The notes: generated from the sequence alone by a model not told the origin. A DNA stretch of 64,000 nucleotides from Anisodus tanguticus (GCA_034509755.1 CM067543.1:53066653-53130652); one strand, 5' to 3'; positions 22,041-36,065 are shown, counted from the stretch's first letter. Made by a program: numbers and translations.

Positions 22041-22582
22041 AACCTATACCTTACGAATAAAAAGGGGCTTCCCTTTTTCAGCTGCATCATATATTGGGGA
22101 CATATGAAATACTATTTTATGTTTATTGATTTAAAATATTGAATGTACCAATGATCATGAATATGCATACCTTTTTCTTTATATAATCGTATAGAAAAAT
22201 CTGGCGAAGAGGTTAAATTAGTTTTCATCTGAAGTATTAAAAAAATCAAATTTTTGGGAAGTATTAAATAAAACTACTAAAAGATATGGTAAGCAACTCA
22301 GATTGAATTGTTGAGTGTTACTATCAAAACTTAAAAAATTTCACAATTACAAAATTTAACCATCAAGTATTTCATGTCTATCAAAGAAGTACACGTATTC
22401 TTTGCTTCTTTACCATATAAAGGGAAAATGGCCAAAAATATTCAAAATATGTGAATTTTATCCTCCATTACTTTTTTTTGTTCAAAGTTATCCTTGCCAT
22501 TAGTCAGCTCAAAAATACTTTCGCACTAGCCAAATTGCTTAAAAATACCCTTGGTACCAGTGGTTGCTCCAAAACCAGGAAA

Positions 22583-22611
22583 AATAAATAAATAAATAAA
22601 TAAATAAATAG
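22583..22611. repeat. (AAAT)n microsatellite
   Basis: About seven AAAT units, between LNK1 and the CD2BP2-like gene. Confidence 0.9.
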
Positions 22612-23156
22612 GCAAAAATGACCAGGGGTGTCTCTTACCGCGTTGGTAATGTCTAATTTTGTACTTAAAATGTCTAATTTTGTACTTAAAGGTTGGAAGT
22701 TCGAAATATAGTAACACAGAGGATATTGATGAAGCCAAGACGACTTTCAAAATATCAAACGCCCTAATCTTTTATTGATCAGTCATAAATAGAAATGGAA
22801 AAACAAACTAGCAAACAATTTTACAGTTTGAGGTACTGGAAACTAGCAGTATTTTGTGGTTACAAGAACAAAAGACCTACGAGATTATCAAAACAAGATC
22901 CAAGAAACAACTGTGTCTCCTCTGCATGCTATGAATTCACTGTACACCTGCTTGTACGCAAACGAAATATACTATTGTAACCATGATGTTTACAGTGGCC
23001 ACTGGACAGAGTACAACAGCATTTCTCAAATATTTTGGTTTCCAAAGCTTGAGATCCAGGTCCAGTAAGTTTAACAAATGCGCCAAGCTGACGGCCTTTG
23101 TCAAAGAAAACTATCACCAGGACCATCACTCTTCCTGTATAAGAACTCAGCCCCTT

Positions 23157-26100
23157 TTAATTTGCATCAGATGTAGCCTGTGGCACCTCTTGGTATATGC
23201 CCGATTCATCATTATACGAGTACCTACATTTGATACATCAAAGCCAAAACAGTTAAAAGCCTGCTAGTTTCAAGTTTTCAACAGGTTCAACAGCAGATCA
23301 CACTGTTCTGTAGGGTATTCACAAAGTGCAAATAACCAATCAATAATAGGAAGATAAATATCCAGATTTTGTCATTACCATATTCCTGATGATGCATGGC
23401 AATACAGTCCAGATGATGGATCATAATAGTATCCCAAACTGCTGTTGTAGTAATAGCTGGTCGACAAGAAACCAAAAAAGAGTAACAAGTTAAGTTTGAG
23501 AGAGCAATACCAAAAAAATGCAAGAGAGCATAAAGGGCAGATTACAACTATCAAGACTTGCCAGCTCCTTAAACAATGGAATTACATTCATCTCTCTCTT
23601 AATATCTCCTATTTGCTCTAATCAAGTCGATGTAGGAAAAATTAGACAAGCAGGTAACCCCTACTTATTTAATTATTTTTGTAATCCTGCCACTGCTAAA
23701 ACAAGATGGATATCATATTATCATATCAAAGTAAAGAACTATGCATACTACCACGAACTTCCAAAACAAATGTTATCTCGTTCTGAAACAAGAGTTAAGT
23801 TGCCCAGAACTGACAAACGGAATGGCAACCTCAAGGGAACACTTCTGCCAGTATCAACTTGAAAAGAATGTTGACACAATACCCGGACTAAGGAAAAAAT
23901 GTCATTATTGGAATGGGAAACTCCGAAAGAACTATGTTCAAATAGATTTCATAGGATCCTCTTCCTCTAGAACTACAATGTTGAATAGTTCTTTGATTGA
24001 AAAAGGACGAACCCCAGTTAAATCCAGGAATTTCACAATGATACGGTTTGGTTTCTTACTTACTAGGATCCTCCATACGGAATGATTTTTTAAGGATGCC
24101 CGCACACTATGAGTAGGACAAAAGTAGTGTAATGAGCTAAAAGGTAGAAACATACCCAGAGGAGTCATCAAAGACATAATCGCCGTGCTGATCACCTACA
24201 GTTTACATTGAGTGTGAGTCGCGTATGTGGAAAGAGGAAACATGCTAAAAACCTTGTCATCTCATCTCACATAGAATAATGGACTAAATTTGTTAATAAT
24301 GTCAATTCTGTATGTGTTTAGGGACCACATTACATCCATTAGAGGCAGGATTAGCTGGAATACTTTCGTCGTCTTCACCAAACATGTCAAATGCATCATC
24401 GCTCTTGGTTGCTGAGTTACGTGAATTTGATGAAGCCACATCTGCATCATGCATAGAATGTCCTCCTGCAGTTGCAGTTGACCCACTGGGAAGGAAATCT
24501 TCATCGAGGATATTATCGGGCTTAGGCTGCACCGATTCAATGGATTTACCCTGTCTTGCCTGAGCCAACTTCTCATATCCCTCTGAAGCAATACAAAATG
24601 CAAAATTAGGAATTGCAATACTTCCATCATATATTTTCCATTCCCAAGTCATGGCCGTGGTGGAAAAAATGTCAAGAGAAAGAGAAAACAACACAACGGC
24701 ACGTACCTGCTTCCCTCTGGAAACTCTCTTGCTTTTCATCATACACATCTGTGAAACAAGAAGTAGACTAAAAGATAAGTTAAAGCTGTCCTTGGTACTG
24801 TATTAAGAAATTACCTTGCAATAGAGTTATTATGCAAACAGACTTAACTGTAATCTCCATTCTCCATCAGCTTCATAGCATCTTCCGTTAGCTGATCAAA
24901 CAACTGCTTAGTTTCTACAGACATTTTTTCCTTTTTATCATTTGAGGTACCTTTCAATCTCCTTAAACCCTGCAAAACCTGTTGGTAGTATCAAGTTCTG
25001 CTCATGAGTATCAAAGCAATAGAGAACAACATCATGTTGATAGCACAAAGATCCTTCACAGAAGTAAGTCAAACATAGTAAGTGGATATTGCCGCCAGAT
25101 TTATGTGAGGTAATTAATACAGGAATCAAAATCGAATGACCAGCTTGTATGGTCTAAAATTAACAGTAATGTCGAGAGAACTTGCTGCATTGCAGATACG
25201 CTGTAAGCAAATGCGAATAGACATGATTTGTTTGGTTGGAAATGGAAGGACAAAAAAGTCAACCAGCTTCTAGAAATATCAAAAACGAGATGAATGATCA
25301 CACTCTGATGCCCCAAAGGGCAAACATGGTAAAAGCACAAATGAGTGATGCATAATTGCATATTGAAAGTACAAGAGAAGGGTATTCTGTTTGTTCTCAA
25401 ACACCAGATGTTTTTATAATATTAACCTTCCTAGCAAATAAGCACGATCCTCTCTCATACAAAATCTTCTATAGTCTTCCTTTAATTGAATAACAACATG
25501 TACCTTCAAAGCAACCTATGAATTTAACAGGTTTTTTGTAGAGAATAGAGAACGTGGCCAGCCAACACCACAATCGACTGGCGTGCCAGATCACACACCT
25601 CTGCCTGCAGGCACCAGTAACTTTTGGGTAAAGGCCATGTACTTGAATATCTTGGTTGACAAGGGTAGATGACCAGGTGGGAAGAAAGGGGCGAAAAAAG
25701 AAATGGTGTGGTGCCAACTTTCCCAGTATGCTGGTCTGGCAAAGCATCTTGTCATTAACTTATTTATTTTTGGAGAGAGGAAAGCTGTTAGAGGAAACAA
25801 GCAGGTAACAATATGCTAAATTAACTTGTTATTGCATGGATGCCTGTGTGTTTAGGAGGAAGTATTTGCAGAGAAAAGAAGTTGAATTGTCGAAATATCA
25901 GATGCAAAGTTGATAGTGCCAGTGTCCTACCATGATGAAATTTAATGATGAAAATAGCTCCTGTAGGGTGCAAAATTTTCGACAGGATGTGCTATTCTAA
26001 CTGACACCAGAAGTTCTCCTTCAGAAAAGCCAATGAGGCATTTACTATGCGGGGACTCTAGTAATTTAACCTACATATTTCTGGAATTGATTCCAACAAG

Positions 26101-29100
26101 GACACGACTGTTAAATTCAATACCTTGGGAATGAGCCCCATAAAATCCACCTAGTTCTTTTTTAACTCCTCCAGTTCTAATATGATTAGAACTTTCCTCG
26201 ACTCATCCATTCAACCAAAAATCGCCAAAAAGTTCTTAAATAACAATGTAAATTTAACAGCTCAAGCATAGCCTCTCCATTTCTCTTTCGAGAACAGCAG
26301 CAAAAAGCCACAAAGAACTTTGCTTGGACAATGAAGAATATGTAATATGCAAGTAACAACAGTTGCCAAAGACAGAAGGTAACATCCAAGCACAGTATCA
26401 ACATATAACTATTAGCTAAGGGAGATAAATACATGTTGAGGAAACAGATACAATTCATATTGAAACAACCACAGAAGGAAACAGAAATGATTTTGAAAAT
26501 TTCAAAAAAAAATCCACAAACAAATTCCATCAACAGTATTTATCCATAAAAAATAATGGAAAACAACAACAACATTAAACTAGAAAACATGAGGTGGGAT
26601 ACTTACTGTTTCTCCTGGCTCAAGCACATCAGCAATTCGCCTCTTCATCTTTCCTAGTTGTTCCGATGTAAGGTCTTGAATCTCATCTTCATTTGATATC
26701 TTGATAGCATTCTTCCCAGAAAATCTTTTCTCAGTATCAACACTATCAAGCCAAGCATCCTGTACACTTACTAAGATCAGAAAAAGAAGCACGGATTGGG
26801 GACTGGGAGTAGAAAATGTTTGATGTAAGACTCGCACCTTTATCTCATTTTCATTTACATATTCAACATAGTTTCCTGATGCATCAAAGTAACCTTCTTC
26901 TCTCTCTTTGTTCAGATTAAAAGGCTCTATTGCAATCCCATCATCAATGAATGTTTCATTTTCCTGCAACCAGTGACATTCCATTAATATCCATTATTTA
27001 CACCAGAAAGAAATATAAACAGCCAAGAAATACGAAGTTCAAAGAAATTAGAATATGCAATGTTTGACATCTATGATAATCAAAAGTGCTTTAGTCTGTT
27101 TTATAAGTCAAACCAAAGAACAAATAACGATGTGATTCCACAAATTTAATGTGACTGCCAAGAAAGTTCATCATTTTGTTTCCTTGATCTTTGTTTCAAG
27201 AGTATAAAGGGTTGACATACAAAATTCTATAGGTATGTATTAGTGGTTTTTGAGAAGAAATTCTTATAGATGGTCACCTTTTTGCTTATGTTACTACTTA
27301 GAAAATATAATTAGCAATCAAGATTAATATGGTTTTCAACTGTACAAATGAAGTACCCATATCTAAGCTCTTTCTTGAGAAAGGTACCCTTATCTAAGCT
27401 GCTCTTGCTACAAACGCAGCACAAATCATGCTAAGCCCCAAAAATGTTTCTATTTATCCTAATATCACTTTCTCATCAAGAGACATATTTATTTATTTTC
27501 GGAAACTGGTAACTTATCAAGAGATTTTAAAAAAAAATGAGAGATCCACAAAATACCTAACGTTCTAACCACAAGCAAACAACTATAAAAGATATTGGAC
27601 AGACCAAACCTCATATTCCACTTCCGCCCGCGATATGTCAGCTACTTCACCTTCATTTTCTTCATCAAGGAGCTCCGCTGTTATTTGGTTCCGCCGTACC
27701 AAACGATCTTTGGCTGCAAGGCGAGGATCTCTATACCCACTAGGCTTATCTTCACGCCCATCAACCGTGTTATCATCCTGCTTTACCTTCTTACCCTTTG
27801 GAAACCTTACCCGTTTCTGCCTGTAAGGTTGCGGAAGAAAGCAACATATCAACGCAAACAACCCTAAAATCCGGCATCAAAATGAAACCATTGTGAACCC
27901 AGCAAATGAGGTTGTGATGGAGCATGGCAGTCAATATCATATTGAAGAAAGCCATAATATGAAGTTGTATTACTTTCTGGCCCCATGCAACACGTAATCT
28001 TTACAAGGAAAATTACAATAGGTAAAACTAATTTGTTGTTATATTTCTCCTACTAAACTCATGACAGTCTCAACAACGAAATGCAACCTCTGATCTGAAA
28101 AAGAAAGCAGTTCCAGCTGCTACTTCTAATTAGAAGCGGAAACAAGCAAAAAGAACTAACCAGTCAAAGTTGGGATCACCTTTAATTCCTTCTTGAATCA
28201 GACAGAAACATATACTTCTGCCTAATCAACTTATCAATTATCTTCATCCACGATCAACTTACAAATAGCTAGTGAAGAAATAAATTGGAAACCTTCTCAT
28301 CTGCTTAATACTTTTGATATTAGTTTTGGGTGATAGGGAAAATTAATAATTAGGGCATCCAAGCAATTAGTTTATCGTGGCTATAGACAAGATGGAGAAC
28401 ACTTCCCAACATCATAATTCCCACCATGTGCACGTCACTGTAAGGAGAGTGAGATTTAGAGAATCCCTAGTTTTAGAGAAAGCCTACTTTGTCTTAAAAG
28501 ACAAACTGTTGAGCACTGGATTGAAATGGCCACAATAAGAGCAGAATAGAAATAGATATTACATTTAACTGATCCAATTAGTTTGGGCATGAGGCATAGT
28601 TGTTATATAATTCTTTACATCCGTAACATCTCGGATAAATAACGAATTCTCCTTACGGTATTAAATAGTAGTTCTCTCAAGGCCAAAAGCACCATAAAGC
28701 ACCCTTCTTCCCGCCTATCACCCTAAAGCACCCTAAAGCAAAAAATACTAGGTGATTTCTTAGTGCCTGTCCAAGCCTTGATGGACAAACTAGCACTAGT
28801 AGCTACTAGTTTAGGTGCGCACAACACAAGCTAGCACAGATACCACAGTTATCAAAAAAAAATGCACAAACAAAAAACAACAAGCTTTCTTATGTATTTA
28901 ACAACAACAATAACAAATCCAGTGTAATTCCATAAGTAGGGTCTGGTGAGTATAGTGTGTATGCTGACATTACCCTTCCTCATTTATTTATCTTATTATT
29001 ATCTTTCACTTGATACAAAATATTCCTTCACCACCATGTTTTCAAGCATATACCAAGTATATTATTTACTAAGATTACGAATTTATAGCTCAATTTTAAT

Positions 29101-29290
29101 TTCGAACTCGGGAATACAAAACAATATGAGCAGAAACGCTAAGTATGTTTCTGAAGAGCTTGTACAAAGTTAGGGCACAAAATCAAATGAAAGATGAAAT
29201 AAGGAAATAGAGTTACGGTGGAGCTTTATTGAAGTCATCATCATCATCAACGAAGGGACGTTTGGAACGTCGCGATGAACCTTCTTCCAT
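23157..29290 (-). CDS. CD2BP2/U5-52K-like spliceosomal protein with OCRE-like tail
   Basis: Homologue of CD2BP2 (yeast Lin1), a U5 snRNP assembly factor absent from the active spliceosome. Exons, minus strand: 29290-29217, 27820-27610, 26963-26838, 26759-26607, 24978-24849, 24748-24707, 24582-24334, 24195-24156, 23456-23379, 23223-23157. All introns are GT-AG; 1170 nt, 389 aa. Visible: basic/acidic N-terminus (MEEGSSRRSKRP), RVRFPKGKK, the family signature IEPFNLNKEREEGYFDASGN (about 106-125), DAWLDSV, RRIADVLEPGET, ETKQLFDQLTEDAMKL, FQREAEGYEKLAQAR, an acidic DMFGEDDES stretch and a tyrosine-rich tail (DYVFDDSSGYYY, LGYYYDPSSGLYC, WYSYNDESGIY; about 331-383) that resembles an OCRE domain. 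The animal GYF signature is absent, as I recall is usual in plants. Exon 6 has only 42 nt. The exon 7 donor was chosen by phase. Confidence 0.9.
28690..28865 (+). repeat. SINE 3' fragment
   Basis: ATACTAGGTGATTTCTTAGT, GTCCAAGCCTTGATGGACA and an A-run at 28855 match the 3' body of the SINE at 3955-4192, in opposite orientation. It lies in intron 1 of the CD2BP2-like gene. Confidence 0.6.
28903..28985 (-). mobile_element. RTE LINE 3' tail, truncated
   Basis: AACAACAACAATAACA, TCCAGTGTAATTCCATAAG and GGGTCTGGTGAG are the reverse complement of the LINE tail at 13640-13735. Intron 1 of the CD2BP2-like gene. Confidence 0.65.
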
Positions 29291-30398
29291 GGGGAACGGA
29301 GTAATCGCGCAGTTGGTACAAAAGGATTCAAATAATCCGAATAGAGGCGAACCAGGTCGGTGTAGAAGCTAGGTATGTTTTACTCTCCCTTGTCTTCATT
29401 TTCGCAGCTCGGATGCGAGACACATATCATGTGTTAAAATTAATGGTTAAGATTTAATTAATTAAAATAAGGTACTAATCACGAGTTTGAATAATAAATA
29501 TTTTATATATTTACTTCTAAAAATATTAACAATCACATTATTATAGCTACAAATTATATAATTAATATTTAACTAACCAAAGCAAGATACTAACCATGAT
29601 TTGAATATAAATACGCTCTTATCATTTTAAAAACTTTGGAATTATTTGATGTTTTGCCAAATTTCTTAACTTCCGCAACTTCGTCTCTTTTCTCCTCTTC
29701 GTGCCAAAACAATATTTACTGCAACACCCAAAACCATAGTTGCATAGAAAAATTCTTTTTGTGAATATGAATCTATGAGTCTAGCAAATTATTATAATAA
29801 CACAATTGAGCAACATCAATATTGTTATAGAAAATAATTAATTAGCATAATCAAAAGGAACCTAATTTAACATATTGAAGTGATGTCATCCCTACTTATA
29901 GCTAATTTAAAAAAGAAGTACCTAATGATTAAAATAAAATCAAAATTGGAAGATACGAAAAAGGAGATCGGCGTACGGAAAAAAAGGGTAGGAAGAGAGA
30001 ATTTTTTAAAATACACTTATGGATAAAATAATTTGTAGTTATAACTGTGGAATTGCTAGAATTTTGGAAGTAAATATATGAAATACTTATTTAGTTAATT
30101 AATTCTTAATCATTAAATTTAATTTATGGCATGTGTCTCTCGTCGAAGTAAGAACTTGGAGAAAATGGAGATAACCAAAATGGAGAGAAGCCTCATTCGT
30201 TTTATTTAGGAATAGCAGTCCACGTGAGCAATTATATTAGTAGTTAAAAATGGGTCAAAAAATGACATAGCGAACTGTTAGTTTTGAAGGCCAGAAGTGA
30301 TTCATTTTATTAACTGTATGGGTATTTTGATACCATTTCCAAACGAAGGAAAAGTTACTCCATTTTCAATAGTTGAATGGTAATTTTGGCCATTTTGT
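29291..30398. other. Intergenic, presumed 5' region of the CD2BP2-like gene
   Basis: The first ~80 bases are less AT-rich and probably the 5' UTR. No clear TATA box was found. A near-duplicate sentence around AAATTAATGGTTAAGATTTA (29437) and its reverse (30090) hints at a decayed inverted-repeat element. Confidence 0.4.
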
Positions 30399-30895
30399 TT
30401 GATCTCCTTGAACCTAGCTCTTGGGATCTCCAGCCCCTATTTATGTCATATTTTTTCAGACTTCACGAGACTTTTATGTCCATTATTTCGGATTGTGGTG
30501 TTGAGTTTACAGCGAGCTTTTAGATGTCTTTCCAAAAAGATTGTTTACCAAGGTAAATCTATGCAGAACTTTTTATCCTTAGACAGATGGTCATGCAGAA
30601 CGAACTATTCAGACCCTCGAAGATATGTAGAGAGCATGTGTCATAAATTTTAAAGGTAATTGGGATGATCACTTGTCTTTCATTGAATTTGTTTATAATA
30701 ACAGTTACCATGGTAGTAATATCCAGATGGCATCGTTCGAAGCTCTGTATGGGCGAAGGTGTAGATCGTCAATTGGTTGGTTCGAAGTTGGTGAAATGGA
30801 GTTGTTAGGACCATAATTGGTCCATCAGTCTATGGGGAAAGTCGAATTGATTCAGGAGCGTCTGAAAATGTTTCAAATCCTGAGAGATATTTAAA
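30399..30895 (+). pseudogene. Ty3-gypsy integrase fragment
   Basis: With frame changes and stops the sequence encodes FYPQTDGHAERTIQTLEDM, GNWDDHLSFIEFVYNNSYH and FEALYGRRCRSSIGWFEVG, the integrase core of plant Ty3-gypsy elements. The QTDG...ER block and the YNNSYH block are typical. No LTR or other domains lie next to it. Confidence 0.85.
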
Positions 30896-32007
30896 ATATC
30901 TAATTAATTTTTTTCCTATATTTAAAGATTGAAATATCTCTTATAATTTAAAGCACAACTCCCACTCACTCATTTCGGATGAAGTTTGTGAAGCATATAT
31001 ATGATGTCTTATTTCGACCTCTTTCATAGTTACAAGGTAAATATACAAATAAATCCAATTCACAACGATCATTTCTTTAATTCATTTTAATCATTATGTC
31101 GCGGTTTTATAACTTAGCTGAATTTATTTTTAAATAAAACGATTGGTAAGATGTTTTGTATGATGTCATTGACTGCACCTGCAGGCCATCACTCTGCTGC
31201 TTTGTAATAGTTCTAGTATGGTAGCCACAACAATAAGCTCCCCATTAGTTGTTTTTGGGTAACTATATATACAATATATATCTGACTTACCAAAAAAAGC
31301 ATAACGATTTTACTTTTAATAAATGATAATTTAAAGAATTCATACATTATCAACTTAAAGATTAAATGTAAGTAACTATGTATAAATGAATTATTTATGA
31401 TAAGAGTTTTATTAGTGACCTATTAGTTCGGCAATAGCTTGGTGCTTGTGTTATAACTAAGTAAGAATTAAGTATGAGATTTTAATGATTTTTTATACAA
31501 GAATATTATCGTAGAGTATCCTGCTTGTTTGAATTAATTAGTAAAAAAAATTGTAATTCACATTTATCATTTGAGAAGGAAAGTGTTAGAATTTGTCCTG
31601 AATTTCCTATATTATTTAGATTTTATTATAATTATGTTTCACTTTGAAAATGATTTTTTGGTGGAAAAAAACTCTACCATATCTTTATTTTTTTTGGAAG
31701 ATAGGTTTTGAACTTTTATAAATAGATCTTTTCTTATCATACAAAATCACAATAGCATTCACAATGTAGTCATTAAAAGTGTCTTATTTAGGAAAAAATA
31801 TTCTCTCAATAAGATTTTATTTTTTATATTAATTTTTTATATGTAGATCAGTTGATCAAACCATGTCAAAATATTATGTCTCGTTTAGAGAGTTCTCCTT
31901 TGTTTCTAATTTATCGTCTAATATTTGCAATTATTAGTTTTTGCATGTTGTCTGCTTATTTCAATCTCAACAAGTGATATCAGAGCTAATGATTTGGCGA
32001 GGTTCAA

Positions 32008-34966
32008 TGTCACACCCCAATCTTGGGGGGTGGCCGACACCTGGACGACCTGAGCGAACCACCTGAATATCATCATATGAACATGTAACCGTTTGGGCCG
32101 ACAGGGCCTCAGAATGATAATTATAAAGCAACACAGCATAAAATTCTGCAAACAGAAGGACTCAATCTATGCATATATACATACTAAGGCCGACAAGGCC
32201 AACAAAAGGCCTACAAGGATGTACTGAACAAGCTATACAACACATGACATGTCTACAAAGCCTCTAAAAAGAACCAATGACATAACACATAAGTTGGGAT
32301 GCCCCCCCCCCAACATACCCATAATAGTAACAAAGAATGATATAAACATGACCCTGACTCAGCAATACTCCAGGAGGAAATGGAGCTCCCCAACAAAAGC
32401 TGATAAGTGGAGGCGATCTACGATGACATATTCTCTTCTCGCCTACCTGAACCTGCGTGGCATGAGATATAGCGTCCCCAAACAAAGGGGCGTCAGTACT
32501 AATAATGTACTGAATATGTAAGGCAAAATAAAACACATTAGTAAATAATCATAAAATAAAAAGAGATATGAATTAACTTGAACTCCTGAAATGTCATCGA
32601 GGCCCACAATATACATAATGATCATTCTTATCTTATAACCTTACTTTACTGCTATATCAATCGTAAATCTAACTGCTCGACTGTCAAACTGATCAGTGGT
32701 AACTGTTCAACCGGTGGTAAATAATGATACACAACTTCCCAACGGGTGGTAACTGCCCGACTGGCCGTAGCTCGGTGGTAAATACGCGTCTGCCCAACCA
32801 GTGGTAAATAGAATACATAGTCATGCTTTTATAGGTATAGTATATGTGTATATAATGCCATTACTCATTTATCTATGTACATACAATGCACGAAAAATCT
32901 TTCCAGATTATTGGAACATCTTTCGGAGTGACCTATAGTCGTTCACCCTCTGAGTACGTTATGAATATTAACATCTTTTCCATATGCTTCAATAGGGACT
33001 TTAGGAACATATTTAGACATGCTTTGAAATAAATTTCATAGGAATGTATAACATGAACATCGTTAACTACTAAGAGAAGAATCATTTACGGGATAACATT
33101 ACGTTTACATTTCGTAACTTGGATCATGCCAAAAAAAATAAAGATTAGCCTTAACATATCTTTACTTCCGATCCTTTATCGATGACGGTGAAATCGACCC
33201 TCCTTAAAAACTTATCTTTTATGTCTAAAGCTAGCCTTCCTTCCACCTGACTTCACTACAAAGTAACCCATATTTGCTTTCTTTAAAAGGAGAAGGGAGC
33301 AAGTACCTTTACATTGTCCGAGAGAAAACACCCTGCCTTTATGGAAATAACGTTGCTATTGTAAAGGAGTAGATATCACGTTGTTGTTAGGAGAATTAGA
33401 ATCACGTTGATGAGGTAAAGATTGAATATTTGTTACTATAATTTGTTAATCACAAACAATTAGAAAGAAGTTTCACCAAATTTTCTTTTTCTTATACTTG
33501 AACGAAAATGAACATGTGTTATGTGATTTTTGCTTCCATAAGTGATAACTAGAGATGGCAGGATTCTGGACCCGGTGGATCCAGATCTTTTTTTATAGGA
33601 TATGGATCTTCAAAATTTGGACTCGACAGATCCGGATCGGACCCGGATCCGTTTCTGACGGATCGGATCTGGATCTTGTATTTGAGATCCGTATCCGGTC
33701 CAGATCTGACCCGTGGATCCGTTTTTTTATTAATATTCATAATCTAGAATGTAATTTTATAAGTATTTTCTTAAAATTGCTAAGCACATCCTTGCAAGTT
33801 TAATTCTCAAAACAAGTTTAATTTATCCCCGCGTTAACTCAAAAACCAAAAAATAAATAGGTAACTTCGATAATAAAATCAATGTTATATTAGTGAATGA
33901 CTAACATCTCCATAGACAAGTAGTTAAAATTATATTCACTTCATTTGTGAAGATTCCAAGCACATGCAAATTCTGCATTGTGGAAATAATAGTCAGCATT
34001 TTTCACAACTATTGCCATTGTCCAACATTTTCAATTAATAGCTCACAATCAAAACGAGACAACGAACAAAATATCTCATATGAACATTTCAAAATTGTAA
34101 CACAATAAACTGTTAACTAAGTAAAAATCGTTTGTCAGTTAAAAAAAATTCTTAGCAAGGCAATTTTTTTTACATGTGGATCCAGATCCGATCCGTGGAT
34201 CCGAATTTGGATCTGATTTTTATGGACCCGACGGATCTGGATCCGGATCTGGATTCAGGTATTAAAAATGGATCTGGATCTGGATCTAGTAAGATCCGGT
34301 CTAAATCCTACTAGCCTCATGTTGAGGGGTGGAGGTGTCCCTTTTTGACATATGTATTGACTAGAAAACTAACCCATTCTTTATACTTATCTCATAATAA
34401 AGTACTTAAATATATATTTATAGTTAACTGATTTCTAAAATTCCCCTTATATTACTGATAAATCATAAGTATACATTAAAACATATATCAATATTTCATA
34501 ATGATTAAGACATTGCTAAAAGTTGTATCTTATCGAATTCTAATTTATCGGATGTTCCCGAACGCATAAATTATCATTTCTGCTACCATCTAGTAAAGTG
34601 ATCATATCTCACTATACGATGGTCCACATTATGAGCGGTTTAATATTCTAGAAACTAGATTCGTAGACCTTCGATTTGGTGGGTAGAACATCCTATAACT
34701 CCAAGTAGTTGGGAGAATAGCTCAACGAAATATCACCCATTTATTGAAGAACTTAAGAAGATAACTTGCGACAGCCTTTTCCGATTTCCAATTTACAACT
34801 TGTTTGGCTTCAAAACATATCGTATGACTATTATACACTCCAAATACCTTACGGCGCACTCGAAACACTCTTTCAATACGACGTAACTTTAAGAATGACC
34901 TTGCTATTCTGAAACTGTGTCGACTAACTTACGACGCACCTTATCGTAGGAATGTGGGGTGTTACA
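32008..34966. mobile_element. Solo LTR, long, inserted in the TRIM-like element
   Basis: Ends TGTCACACCCC / GGGGTGTTACA form a short inverted repeat with TG...CA. An exact 5-bp target duplication TTCAA lies at 32003-32007 and 34967-34971. No internal retroviral domains and no second LTR are present. A GGTGGTAA motif is repeated near 32695-32810. The long LTR suggests a Ty3-gypsy source; that is inference. A hAT-like element is nested within. Confidence 0.8.
33553..34318. mobile_element. hAT-like non-autonomous element with GGATCC-type subterminal repeats
   Basis: Both ends are dense in GGATCCGGATC-like repeats around a plain AT-rich core, as in the elements at 16232 and 42354. The ends are GAGATGGCAGGATT on the left and, read in reverse, GAGGCTAGTAGGATT on the right. 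I could not find a clean 8-bp duplication, so limits are approximate. Confidence 0.6.
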
Positions 34967-36065
34967 TTCAAGACATGTTCAAATTAAGCTAGAACCAGTT
35001 TCACGATAATGAATATTTTATTTGGAGTACTACACATGTAAATGAATTTTCGATTATACTATCAACACTCTTGGTGCTACATCTTTAACCCTAAAAAATT
35101 TTAATCTTATTTTTAATCATGACAGGAGCAGTGATGAAGATTATATTAAAAGGAGAATCAAGATTATTTTACCAGAAAATTAAGGGCAATGAGAGACTTG
35201 TTAGAATTTGTCCTGGATTTTCTACATTATTTGAATTCTACCATAATTTTATTTTACTCCAAAAACATTTTCTTGGTGGAAAAGGACTCTACGATATCTA
35301 TCATTTTCTTGAAAGAGAAGTTTTGGACTTATATAAATAGAAAATATTTTCTTCTCATACATAAATATAATATATCCACATTGTAGTCATTAAAAAGTAT
35401 CTTATTTAGAGAAAGATTATTCTCTTAATAAAATTTTATGTTTTTATATTAGTTTTTCATAAGTAGATCAATTGATCAAATCGTATCAATATATTATACC
35501 TCTTTAATATAATTCTCTTTTATTTCTGATTTATCATTCAAAATTTATAATTATTAGCTTTCGCATGACGATTGATTATTTCAATCCCAACATAAAAGAA
35601 GGAAAAAATAGAACCACCCTGTTTGAGTCTTGATCAAATTTCGTCCGTATGAAACTATGAATAGATAGATGTCATTTAATTTCTTTTATCTAGAAAACTT
35701 AGAATATTCTAGACATAATTAATCAAGATAATGCATTTTTTAGGATGTCATTTCGTAAAATATATTGGCACGTGTATGATTTTATATATAATGAATGCAT
35801 TCCTAAAAATTGTTTTTCTATTGCTTTAAATGTTCAACTGTTATGTTGCCTACCCATATTTAACACACTGCTTTTTGTACTAACATATTACTCCATTCGG
35901 ATAAAAAAAGTGTCCACTTAGCCTTTATTTTTTAATACAAAAGAGTGTTCGCTTACCAAATTAAAAAGAATTAACTTTACTTTTTCAGATTTGGCCTTAT
36001 TAAGTGTTAGATGGTCAAATTCAAATATCTATTTAATTAGCATTTTAGTCTTCAATTTCTTATTC

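Larger units (their letters stand above)
31584..35592 (+). mobile_element. Short LTR retrotransposon (TRIM-like), split by a solo LTR
   Basis: Two similar LTRs, 31584-31972 (389 bp) and 35199-35592 (394 bp), both begin TGTTAGAATTTGTCC and end CAATCYCAACA. Right after the first LTR TGATATCAGAGC (31975-31986) resembles the initiator-Met tRNA primer site. Without the 2.96-kb nested LTR the internal part is only about 0.26 kb, with no coding domain, so this is a non-autonomous miniature element. I found no matching target duplication at the outer edges. Confidence 0.8.

Noticed and set aside
24583..24706. A TWEWKIYDG-like frame that at first looked like the start of a GYF domain
   Set aside because: It lies in a 124-bp intron; splicing it out restores QREAEGYEKLAQ, which is the family sequence.
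25469..25800. Overlapping frames in a slightly GC-richer patch of an intron of the CD2BP2-like gene
   Set aside because: No domain or repeat was recognised and the host gene splices across it in phase.
25928..26006. Possible C/D-box snoRNA (ATGATGA near 25942 and CTGA near 26001) in an intron of the CD2BP2-like gene, on the opposite strand
   Set aside because: The terminal stem is weak and overlaps the D box, there is no clear guide stretch, and introns normally host snoRNAs on the gene strand.
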